A stretch of 64,000 nucleotides of DNA from Bradyrhizobium ottawaense (lineage in GTDB: Bacteria > Pseudomonadota > Alphaproteobacteria > Rhizobiales > Xanthobacteraceae): contig NZ_LT629693.1 in the NCBI RefSeq assembly GCF_900099825.1, forward strand, positions 5,033,001-5,097,000, in the 5' to 3' direction. Made by a program: the position numbers and the translations under genes. This document shows, in pieces, positions 1-8,092 of this stretch; the first letter of the stretch is position 1, and every line of letters begins with the position of its first letter. The notes below the pieces were generated by a model. The model had not been told where the DNA came from. It searched no databases and worked only from the letters and a program-made list of their open reading frames with translations.

Positions 1-2595
1 GATGCTTTCTTGCGTGCGAACGACATATCGGAGGATTGGCTCGCAGAGCTCGGTGGACGACACACGCTCGCTTCGAAAGGCAACTTGGACGGCGCCTCTC
101 ACAATTTCCGCCTCGGCTTCAATCCGTACGTCGCCATCAACCGAAAGTATCAGCAGGCCTCGGTCAGCCCCGGCGTGTTCGACGGCGATAACCATTATAC
201 GCTCGATCAATCGATCCAGAACGATTTCCTCCGAGACCGCCTGTGACGTCTCGATCACCGCCGCAAGGTCGACATGCTCCAAACTCGGCGCAGGTCGAAA
301 GTCGCCGGCCGGACGTCCCTCGGTTAGATCGGGATGAAGCGCATCGAGCTGCTGAACTTTGTGAGACGCGCCCCACCGGTCGTAGCAAAGGCGCGCAAGC
401 CAGAGGTAACCTTTGGCTGCCTTACCAGCTCCGCGGGTTTGATAGAATTTTGCTGCAAGCTCAGACGCTATGCCCTCATTCTGGACAAAGCCGTTCTCTC
501 TGGCCGATTTGATCGCCTCCTCATAGAGCCGCATCGCATCGGACTCGCGCCCGTCAAGATTTGCAAGTTCGGCAGCAATCAGCGCTTCACGGTGCGCATG
601 ATTCGCCGAGCAACCGTCAGCCCACTTGGCGATTTGCCGTCGATGCGCCTCGATAGCCTCGATAGTGAGCTGACGCTGCTCCGCAGGGACAGACTCGCAA
701 GTGGCTACCAATATCAACGCGCTATAGAAATGATAGTCGACGATCTCGAGAAAGTGTCTCGTCGACCAAATGACGTTGTGTGCTCTCGCGATCACCGCGA
801 CCGCCGCGGAGATATCGCCTGCGAAGAAGTGTTCCTGCAGCTTGTATATATAGTATCTGGCCGCAGCGACGGTCAGACGCGAGCCCCCTTCGTTGAGACG
901 CCGCTCGAAACCGCGCTCGTCTCCATCGATCTCGAGGAATAGATTGCGATCGAGCCGCTGTCCACGAAGCGTGCGAATGAAAATCAGTTGGGCGACCAGC
1001 GAGTCGGCGGCGAGCCCGAATTTTGCGCCGCGCATGAACAAAAGTGCTTGGTCGACCTCCTGTTCAATGTCCGCCAGCGGCTCTCCCGACGCCATTATGT
1101 TGGCGACCAAACTCCTGAGACTATACGCAACGTATGTGAGGTCGCCGGTAGCAGTTGCCGCATCAACCGCGCGCTTCAACATCGCGCGACTGCAGGAATA
1201 GTGCATTGCCGAAGGAAGAACGAATGTCCCGAAAAACGTGTAAACCTTCGCCTTGAATCGATCCAGACCGCGCTTGTCCACGAGATCGCAACCGAGTTGA
1301 CCAAAGCGCAGAGCTGCGCGATGCTCGCCATGACCAAGGCCCAATACGATGTTGAGCAGCGCGTAGGCGCAAGCCGAAGCATCGCAGTTACCGTGCTGCA
1401 AGCTGAGATTCGTCATCCGCAGCACCGCGAGGTCAAACAGGTTATTGTCTGTGAAGGTGGCAGGGGCCAGAAATTCCGCCAGGACGTCCACGGTAGCGAG
1501 AAGTTCTGGATCCTTCATCAATGGCAGATCGATTAGGCCCTCTATTCGCCGTTCGGCGAGTAACTGCCACATCCTCGCCAGTTCGCGGTCTACTTCGTCG
1601 TCGGTCGGATGGGGCAACCACTCGATGCCGACGTGGCGCAAAAAGTCGAGGCCACCGGCGACCGCACGATCTGTCCGATCAAGCGTCGTATAGAGCGTCA
1701 TGCGAAGGCGGGTAACTGCCCCTCGGTCAGCAACAGTCTCCGCGCGATCGTAAAGTGTGGACAGTCTGTTACCCGCCGCCTCAAGGTCCCCGGTCAAATA
1801 CTCGCACTCAGCTCGGTCCAACTCGATCTCAAAATTCAGGCGATAGCAATGATCCCAGGTTTCCACGGAGAGCAACGACGCGCTACCGGCCACGAAATAT
1901 CTCAACGCTGCCCTGTAGGCGGTTGAAGCCTTGGAACGTCTGCCGGCCGTCAAATTTAACCGGGCCACTTGCTGACGTTCTGATGGCGTTTCAATCAAGT
2001 TTACAGCACGATTGAATTGATTGACGATGTCGAAAACTTGCGTGTTTATCTCTTCCGCGGTCAGACTCGTCACAAGTGTTCGGCCGATTTGAAGGTGGAT
2101 GGGCGCGCGCTCGGCTTCAGGGATCAACGAGTAGGCCGCTTCCTGAATTCGGTCATGAGTAAAGGAGTACGTGTCGTGATTGGAGGATACCAAGTCGAGG
2201 CGCACAGCCTCCCATAACGCTGTGTCGAGCGCCTCGCGAGTATCCCCGTATACGGCCGTCAAGGTAGCAACGCGCGCGCTGTTGCCCATGCATGCGAGCT
2301 GTTTTAGTGCTTGCTGCACGTTACCTGGCAGCCGGCCCAGCTTCGCAACCATGAGATCCACCACGTTCTCGGTGAAGCTCTTCGTTACGATTTCCTCAAC
2401 GTTCCAGGCCCAACTGGCCCTGCCAGCGGCGAACGCGAGCAAACCTTCCTGCTCGAGCGACGAGAGAAACTGGATGGCAAAGAACGGATTGCCGCCGGTT
2501 TTGGAATGGACGAGCTGCGCAAGCGAGCGCGCATGATCTGGCTGGCAACGCAGCGAGTCGGCCACGAGCCTGGTAACATCCCCCAGAACCAGGTT
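1..2595 (-). CDS. Large signalling ATPase/GAF protein, both ends missing (5' cut at a junction, 3' beyond the window)
   Basis: An uninterrupted 865-codon frame runs on the minus strand from a TAA at 2596-2598 to base 1. It has no stop inside the window, so a search for complete reading frames misses it. The first 200 or so residues read like the end of the AAA/NACHT-like ATPase of serine/threonine kinase-ATPase-histidine kinase fusions: VADSLRC, then KTGGNPFFAIQFL, then FTHDRIQEAAYSLIPE. About 450 residues of helical TPR-like sequence follow. The last 80 or so residues begin a GAF domain (GADRGLLIL, then LRYVVRTQESI). Such proteins are usually 1,700-1,900 residues long with a kinase at the N-terminus and a histidine kinase at the C-terminus. 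The kinase and the ATP-binding P-loop are absent because the frame stops abruptly against autotransporter DNA. It is therefore a truncated gene or an assembly chimera. The family assignment is from recognised motifs. Confidence 0.8.
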
Positions 2596-2600
2596 TTACC
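2590..2600. other. Head-to-head breakpoint between two truncated genes
   Basis: Left of this point the minus strand encodes the ATPase/GAF protein. Right of it the plus strand encodes autotransporter passenger sequence, and neither gene has its beginning. The autotransporter frame is open from 2577 but only becomes autotransporter-like at about 2598 (TGTGSLTKTG). The ATPase frame ends at TAA 2596-2598. No insertion sequence, terminal inverted repeat or target duplication is visible. Either a recombination event or a false join in repetitive passenger DNA would explain it. Confidence 0.7.
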
Positions 2601-2696
2601 GGCACCGGCTCGCTGACCAAGACCGGCGCCGCCACGCTGACGCTGTCGGGCGCGAACACCTACACCGGCGCTACCACCGTCGATGGCGGCACGCTG

Positions 2697-5606
2697 GTGG
2701 TGAGCGGCTCGATCGCGTCGTCCAGCATCACCAACAACGGCGGCCTGTTTTTCGCAAGCACCAGCACGGCCGGCAGCGCCAGCATCACCAACAACGGCGG
2801 CCTGTTTTTCGCAAACACCAGCACGGCCGGCAGCGCCAGCATCACCAACAACAACGGCCTGGAGTTCCTCAACAGCAGCACGGCCGGCAGCGCCACCATC
2901 ACCAACAACGACTTCCTGGCCTTCAACAACGCCAGCACGGCCGGCAGCGCCACCATCACCAACGGCACCAACAGCCTGGCCTTCAACGACAGCAGCACGG
3001 CCGGCAACGCCACCATCACCAACAACGGCGGCGGCTTGACTTTCAACGACGCCAGCACGGCCGGCAGCGCCACGATCACCACCAACAGCGGCGGCAGCAC
3101 CCTTATTGAGCAACGCGCCAGCGGAGGAACCGCGCGGTTCATCTTGAACGGCACCGGCCTTCTCGACATTTCAGTTGTCAGGACCGGCGGCACCACGGCC
3201 GGCTCGATCGAGGGCGACGGCAGCGTTTCTCTGGGCTCGAACAACCTGGCGGTCGGCGGCAACAACCTCTCGACGACGTTTTCCGGCGTCATCCAGGACG
3301 GCGGCGGCGGCACCGGCGGCTCGCTGACCAAGACCGGCAGCGGCACGCTGACGCTGTCGGGCGCGAACACTTACACCGGCGGCACGACCATCAATGCCGG
3401 CACGCTGGCGATCTCGGCCGACAACAACCTCGGCGCCAATACCGGCGGCCTGACGTTCAACGGCGGTGCGCTGCAGTTCGGCGCGGGCTTCGATCTGGCC
3501 AACACCCGCGCCATCACACTGAACGCGGGCGGCGGCACGTTCGACACCAACAGGTTCAACACGATGGTCTCCCAGGCGATCGGCGGCACCGGCGCGCTCG
3601 TCAAGGCCGGCAGCGGCATGCTGACACTGTCGGGCGTCAATACCTATACCGGCGGCACCACCGTCGAGGCCGGCACATTGCGGGCGGGCGCCACCGGGGC
3701 ATTCGCGGGCAATACCGCCTATGCGGTGAATGGCGGCACGCTCGATCTCAACGGTTTCAATCTCACCATGTCGTCGCTGTCAGGCACGGGCGGCACCGTC
3801 GCCTTGGGAGCGGCAGCGCTCGCGATCAATCAGGCGACCGACACGAACTATGCCGGCGCTGTTACCGGCACCGGCTCGCTCGTCAAGACCGGCAGCGGCA
3901 CGCTGACGCTGTCGGGCGTCAACACCTATACCGGCGCCACCACCGTCGATGGCGGCAGGCTGGCGGTGAACGGCTCGATCGCGTCGTCCAGCCTGCTGAC
4001 GGTCAATGCCGGCGGTACGCTCGGCGGCAATGGCATCGTCGGCAACACGGTGATCAATGGCGGCGCGCTGGCGCCGGGCAATTCGATCGGCCTGTTGACC
4101 GTGCAGGGCAGCCTGACGTTCACGGCGGCCTCGAGCTACATGGTCGAGGTGTCGCCATCGATTGCCGACCGCACCAACGTCACGGGCATAGCCACGCTGG
4201 GCGGCGCCACCGTGAACGCCTCATTCGCCGCGGGCACATATGTCGCCAAGCAATACACCATCGTCCATGCGACGGGCGGCGTGACTGGCACGTTCGGTTC
4301 GCAGGTGAACACCAACCTGCCGGCCGGCTTCAAATCGAGCCTGAGCTACGACGGCAACGACGCCTACCTCAATCTGGTGCTGAACTTCGTTCCGCCGCCG
4401 GGTACCGGATTGAGCGGCAATCAAAATGCCGTCGGCAACGCCATCGTCAACTTCTTCAACCGCAATGGCGGCATCCCGCTGGTCTACAGCGCGCTCACGC
4501 CCACCGGGCTGACCCAGGCCTCCGGCGAGACCGCGACCGGATCGCAGCAGACCACGTTCAACGCCATGAACCAGTTCATGGGCGTGATGACCGATCCGTT
4601 CCTCGCCGGCCGCGGCGATCCCGTCGGTGCGGGCGGAGCACCGAATGCCTATGCCGGGGAAAGCCTCGCTTACGCATCGAAGGGGGAGGGTCGTTCGCGG
4701 AGCGAGCGCGATGCCTACGCGATGTTCACCAAGGCGCCGCTGGCGCAAACTTACGATCCGCGCTGGAGCGTGTGGGCGGCGGGCTTCGGCGGTTCGCAGA
4801 CCACCGATGGCAATGCGGCGCTCGGATCGAACGCCACCACGAGCCGCCTGTTCGGCACCGCGGTCGGCGCCGACTACCGCTTCTCGCCATTTACGCTGGC
4901 GGGCTTTGCGCTGGCGGGCGGCGGCACCAATTTCAGCGTGACGGGTGGCGGCAGCGGCCGATCCGACCTGTTCCAGGCCGGCGCCTTCGTGCACCACACG
5001 GTCGGCGCGGCCTATCTCTCGGGCGCGCTGGCCTATGGCTGGCAGGACGTCACGACGGATCGCACGGTGACGATCGCCGGGGTCGATCGGCTGCGCGCGG
5101 CGTTCAATGCGAACGCGTATTCGGGACGTGTCGAAGGCGGCTACCGCTACGTCACGCCATGGGCCGGCGGCGTCGGCCTCACGCCCTATGCCGCCGGACA
5201 ATTCACCACCTTCGACCTGCCCGCCTATGCCGAACAGGCGATCTCCGGCGCCAACACCTTCGCGCTGGCCTATGGCTCGAAGAGCGTCACCGACACCCGC
5301 AGCGAACTCGGCCTGCGCGCCGACAAATCCTATGCCGTGCAGAACGCCATCCTCACCTTGCGCGGCCGCGCCGCCTGGGCGCACGACTTCAACCCGGACC
5401 GCACCATCGGCACCACCTTCCAGGCGCTGCCCGGCGCGAGCTTCGTCGTCAACGGCGCGCGGCAGGCGAGCGACTCCGCGCTCACCACGGCCTCCGCCGA
5501 GATGAAATGGATCAACGGCTGGTCGGCGGCGGCAACCTTCGAAGGCGAGTTTTCCAATGTCACCCGCTCTTACGCGGGCAAAGGCGCGGTGCGATATGCG
5601 TGGTAG
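2697..5606 (+). CDS. Autotransporter with PATR beta-strand repeats, 5'-truncated
   Basis: This is a type V secretion protein in which a C-terminal outer-membrane barrel displays a beta-helical passenger at the surface. From GTG 2697 it is 969 codons, but passenger-like sequence is readable from about 2598, so the true start and signal peptide are missing. Residues 6-145 or so hold six or seven copies of a 19-20-residue repeat with core STAGSATITNN. Passenger-associated repeats (LTKTGSGTLTLSG, then NTYTGGTT) follow near residues 212, 300 and 396, with one more before the GTG. The barrel spans roughly residues 685-969 and ends with an aromatic residue (GAVRYAW), as is usual for BAM recognition. 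With no signal peptide it should not be exported, so expression from this locus is doubtful. Adhesion is the usual role; the ligand is unknown. Confidence 0.88.
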   Translation: MVSGSIASSSITNNGGLFFASTSTAGSASITNNGGLFFANTSTAGSASITNNNGLEFLNSSTAGSATITNNDFLAFNNASTAGSATITNGTNSLAFNDSSTAGNATITNNGGGLTFNDASTAGSATITTNSGGSTLIEQRASGGTARFILNGTGLLDISVVRTGGTTAGSIEGDGSVSLGSNNLAVGGNNLSTTFSGVIQDGGGGTGGSLTKTGSGTLTLSGANTYTGGTTINAGTLAISADNNLGANTGGLTFNGGALQFGAGFDLANTRAITLNAGGGTFDTNRFNTMVSQAIGGTGALVKAGSGMLTLSGVNTYTGGTTVEAGTLRAGATGAFAGNTAYAVNGGTLDLNGFNLTMSSLSGTGGTVALGAAALAINQATDTNYAGAVTGTGSLVKTGSGTLTLSGVNTYTGATTVDGGRLAVNGSIASSSLLTVNAGGTLGGNGIVGNTVINGGALAPGNSIGLLTVQGSLTFTAASSYMVEVSPSIADRTNVTGIATLGGATVNASFAAGTYVAKQYTIVHATGGVTGTFGSQVNTNLPAGFKSSLSYDGNDAYLNLVLNFVPPPGTGLSGNQNAVGNAIVNFFNRNGGIPLVYSALTPTGLTQASGETATGSQQTTFNAMNQFMGVMTDPFLAGRGDPVGAGGAPNAYAGESLAYASKGEGRSRSERDAYAMFTKAPLAQTYDPRWSVWAAGFGGSQTTDGNAALGSNATTSRLFGTAVGADYRFSPFTLAGFALAGGGTNFSVTGGGSGRSDLFQAGAFVHHTVGAAYLSGALAYGWQDVTTDRTVTIAGVDRLRAAFNANAYSGRVEGGYRYVTPWAGGVGLTPYAAGQFTTFDLPAYAEQAISGANTFALAYGSKSVTDTRSELGLRADKSYAVQNAILTLRGRAAWAHDFNPDRTIGTTFQALPGASFVVNGARQASDSALTTASAEMKWINGWSAAATFEGEFSNVTRSYAGKGAVRYAW
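2721..3105 (+). repeat. Tandem 57-60 bp repeats coding for the STAGSATITNN motif
   Basis: There are six to seven imperfect tandem units. Each contains ACGGCCGGCAGCGCCA followed by AGCATCACC or a close variant. The first two units are nearly identical. The units stay in frame and predict a regular coil ladder in the passenger. This is coding-repeat variation, not a CRISPR: the units are contiguous and translated. Confidence 0.85.
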
Positions 5607-5741
5607 CGGGTGCTCGAATTGCATCGCCGACCTGTGCATGAATATCCCATGGGGCGCCTAACGATATTATATTGCAATTTCAAAAACATATGAGTTCGCA
5701 GTTTTATTCAAATAGGCATGAAAATCAGTTGCTTGCAGGGA

Positions 5742-5769
5742 TGACGGGTCGTTGACGGAGGCTTGACGG
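5742..5769. promoter_or_regulatory. Three TGACGG boxes spaced exactly 11 bp apart
   Basis: TGACGG occurs at 5742-5747, 5753-5758 and 5764-5769, the last two as TTGACGG. The 11-bp spacing places all three on nearly the same DNA face, a pattern expected of a cooperative activator or repressor site. They end 22 bp before the first possible start of the LuxR-type gene (5792), within its promoter zone. The binding protein is unknown; autoregulation by that LuxR protein is an inference. Confidence 0.5.
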
Positions 5770-5791
5770 CCCAACGTGCACGGTTCCGGCC

Positions 5792-6508
5792 ATGCAACAT
5801 TTAGAGCCGGAAATTGTAGGCTATCAGAGGCTGGAGTTCCGGCCATCCGGCCTGTTTGAACCGGCATTTGCCAAAGCGTCCGAAAACGCCTCGCCGCCCG
5901 GAGCGTCGATGGCGCCGTCCCGGATCGAACTCATGGTCGATACCCTCGGATTTCTCGAATGCGGGTGGGCCATTCTCGACCGCCATCTGAAAGTCCTGCA
6001 TTTAAATGCAAGCATCCGGGAGTTTCTTGGCAAGGGGCTAACCCTCGTTGATCGACAATTGTCGTCAATGCGCCGCGCCGATCAGGCGAAATTGACGAAT
6101 TACTTACGTCGCGTCATCGCCGGAAACATTTGCACAACCGAGTCCGATCATGACTTCGTGCATTTGCCGCGGCGAGACCAGTTGCCGCTGATTGTCCGGG
6201 CACATTGCGTATCTCGATCATCCCCGGAGGAGAATCCGGATGCACTCGGAATCGTGCTCGTGACCGATCCCGAGCACAGTCCCTTCCCAAGACAATCCCT
6301 GATTCAGCTAACGCTCGGGCTGAGCAATAGCGAGGCGCGGATCGCCTTGGCCCTGATAAACGGTGCTTCACTTGTGCAAGCAGCACAACACGTCGGTATT
6401 ACGCACGAAACGGCACGCACGCATTTGAAGCATGTCTTCGCGAAAACCAACACCAATCGGCAGAGCGAGCTTGTCGTGCTTCTCAGCCGTATTTTCAGGC
6501 TCAGCTAA
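5792..6508 (+). CDS. LuxR-type helix-turn-helix regulator
   Basis: Residues about 165-235 form a LuxR/NarL-type DNA-binding domain (LTLGLSNSEARIALAL, then HVGITHETARTHLKHVF). The N-terminal part (FLECGWAILDRHLKVLHLN) resembles a degenerate PAS fold and does not look like the acyl-homoserine-lactone pocket of classical LuxR. ATG 5792 gives 238 residues but has a poor ribosome-binding site. ATG 5909 follows GGAG with a 5-base gap and would give 199 residues that keep both domains, so the shorter form is credible. It lies directly upstream of the N-acyl synthase gene on the same strand, which suggests a synthase-regulator pair. Codon use is less G+C-rich than in the surrounding core genes. Confidence 0.82.
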   Translation: MQHLEPEIVGYQRLEFRPSGLFEPAFAKASENASPPGASMAPSRIELMVDTLGFLECGWAILDRHLKVLHLNASIREFLGKGLTLVDRQLSSMRRADQAKLTNYLRRVIAGNICTTESDHDFVHLPRRDQLPLIVRAHCVSRSSPEENPDALGIVLVTDPEHSPFPRQSLIQLTLGLSNSEARIALALINGASLVQAAQHVGITHETARTHLKHVFAKTNTNRQSELVVLLSRIFRLS

Positions 6509-6613
6509 GCCATCACGCGCGCCGACGTCGAATTCACCCAATCGGGGGAGGCCGATTCCGCGCATTATTCTACAGTCGATATTCGTGAACAAGCCGCGAT
6601 CGAGGATATTGAC

Positions 6614-7294
6614 TTGCATCCGCCTCCATGCATTCCGAAAAACGGCGACAGCGATCGGTTCAGAGAGCCCGCCACGTTCGCGGCTTCGTCCATCGCGATT
6701 GCCGAGACCGACCAGGAACTGCTGCAAATAGGTCGCTTGCGCTACGAGCTGTTTATCGAACGCGACGGAAAGTCGTATCGCGGCGCCGACAAGGACCGGC
6801 GTCTGTTCCTGGAGCCGGTTGACAAATGCAGTCTCAATTTCTTCGGAACGATCGGAAATGATTGCGTCGTCGCGGTGCGGTCGACAAAAGTGCCGGACGC
6901 GAAATGCGACGAACAACTTTGCCGCATTGTCGAGCAGTCTTCGCTGCCAGCCGAGCAAACCTCAACGACCGTGATTAGTTCGCGCTTCGTTGTTTGCGAG
7001 CGAATACGAGCGCGCCTGCTTATTCCCGAGCTGTTTCGCCATGTATACCGCACTGCGCTCTCATCAGGGGTGACGCACAGCATATTGGCGGCGCGTCCAT
7101 CCCTCATCCCCATTTTCGAGAGATTCGGCTTCCTGGCGGCGTCCACGGCCTTCTTGGACGAGATCGCGGGCCCGATGGTGATCATGAAACTGGACCTGCT
7201 TGATCGCGACCACATGGTCAAGTCGGGCTCCCCGCTTCTCCCGGACCATGACGACTTTGTTAGCCGCCGTTCAACCCATGGGAATTCATCATGA
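6614..7294 (+). CDS. LuxI/FeeM-like N-acyl synthase (GNAT fold)
   Basis: The 226-residue protein starts at TTG 6614, supported by GAGGA at 6602-6606. It carries LRYELF, matching the R-x-x-x-F of acyl-homoserine-lactone synthases and N-acyl amino acid synthases. It also has AVRSTKVPD, and ISSRFVV, which resembles their E-x-SRF segment. The conserved tryptophan of classical LuxI is not visible (RDGKSYRG in that place), so the acyl acceptor may not be homoserine lactone. The likely reaction is transfer of an acyl chain from acyl-ACP or acyl-CoA to an amine. The last bases overlap the next start as ATGA, implying translational coupling with the diiron oxidase. Family membership is from motifs; the product is unknown. 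A plain GNAT acetyltransferase is the main alternative. Confidence 0.65.
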   Translation: MHPPPCIPKNGDSDRFREPATFAASSIAIAETDQELLQIGRLRYELFIERDGKSYRGADKDRRLFLEPVDKCSLNFFGTIGNDCVVAVRSTKVPDAKCDEQLCRIVEQSSLPAEQTSTTVISSRFVVCERIRARLLIPELFRHVYRTALSSGVTHSILAARPSLIPIFERFGFLAASTAFLDEIAGPMVIMKLDLLDRDHMVKSGSPLLPDHDDFVSRRSTHGNSS

Positions 7295-8019
7295 CGAAAC
7301 CTGTCGCTGCCACGACCCACAATTATTCCGCTGAAGCTCACCATGCTTTCGACGAACTCGATCGAAGGGTCGATGGCGTTTTCGAGCAGTTGAAGGCGTG
7401 GCGCGGCTGGCAACTGTTCGTTCATCCGGACACACATCACGATCAAATGCTTGCAATGATCCGCGAGATCTTGAAGGCCGTCACCTGGTATCAGCCGCAT
7501 ACGACGGAAGCCGGCTTTCACATGATTGGGCGACTTGCCAAAAGTGAGGTCAAGCTGGTTCAGGCTCTCTGCTCCCACAAGGCGGAAGAGGCGGAACATG
7601 GCCTTTGGGCTCTCGAAGATCATGGGATCCTCGCAGACAAGGCCGCCAAAGCGAAGAAGGAGCCTTCATCACCCGCGGCATTCGCCGTTGCCTCTGTATG
7701 GTGGCGCATGGCTCAGGTCGAGGATGCGTTTGGCTACCTCGGCGCGGAGTATCTATTCGAAAAGCTGACCGCGCTGGTCACGCAGGCAGCCCTCCCCGTG
7801 ATCGAGGAACGCGACCTTCCCAGAGGCGGCTTGCGCTTCGTTATCGAGCACGCCACCGAAGACGCCAAACATGCCAAATTCCTGAAGCACCTCATTCTCG
7901 ACGTTGTGACGCGCTATCCAGAGAGCGTCGTGGCGATGAACCGATGCTTCGATTATTTCAATGCGGTCTATCCGCTTCCGGTCTGGGACGAAGCCTACGA
8001 GAGGGCGATGCGCGCCTGA
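7291..8019 (+). CDS. Haem-oxygenase-like diiron/iron redox enzyme
   Basis: The all-helical 242-residue protein has the metal-ligand signatures of the haem-oxygenase-like oxidase family (relatives of UndA, CADD, SznF and TenA/PqqC-type folds). HKAEEAEHG near residue 96 gives the E-x-x-H ligand helix, and EHATEDAKHAKF near residue 187 gives the second E/D-x-x-H helix. Members use iron and oxygen to desaturate, decarboxylate or N-oxygenate fatty or amino acids. Here the start codon overlaps the stop of the N-acyl synthase, so a role in modifying the acyl product is a reasonable inference. The known family has diverse chemistry, so the reaction cannot be assigned from sequence alone. Confidence 0.72.
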   Translation: MTKPVAATTHNYSAEAHHAFDELDRRVDGVFEQLKAWRGWQLFVHPDTHHDQMLAMIREILKAVTWYQPHTTEAGFHMIGRLAKSEVKLVQALCSHKAEEAEHGLWALEDHGILADKAAKAKKEPSSPAAFAVASVWWRMAQVEDAFGYLGAEYLFEKLTALVTQAALPVIEERDLPRGGLRFVIEHATEDAKHAKFLKHLILDVVTRYPESVVAMNRCFDYFNAVYPLPVWDEAYERAMRA

Positions 8020-8092
8020 ACGCATCCGCTCAAGCCAGTTCAGCTGTCAAAGCGCGGGTCATTTGCCTTGCAATCAGTTATCGGAAGCCATG

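Noticed and set aside
334..942. Plus-strand open frames of 100-200 codons within 1-2500
   Set aside because: They are antisense to the continuous 865-codon minus-strand frame, which has recognisable ATPase and GAF motifs; the plus frames show none.
2721..3105. Possible CRISPR-like array
   Set aside because: Repeat units are contiguous, in frame and translated, with no unique spacers; no cas genes nearby.
4221..5639. A 472-codon minus-strand frame opposite the autotransporter barrel
   Set aside because: Arg/Ala/Gly-rich mirror of a G+C-rich gene; the plus strand has a clear barrel domain.
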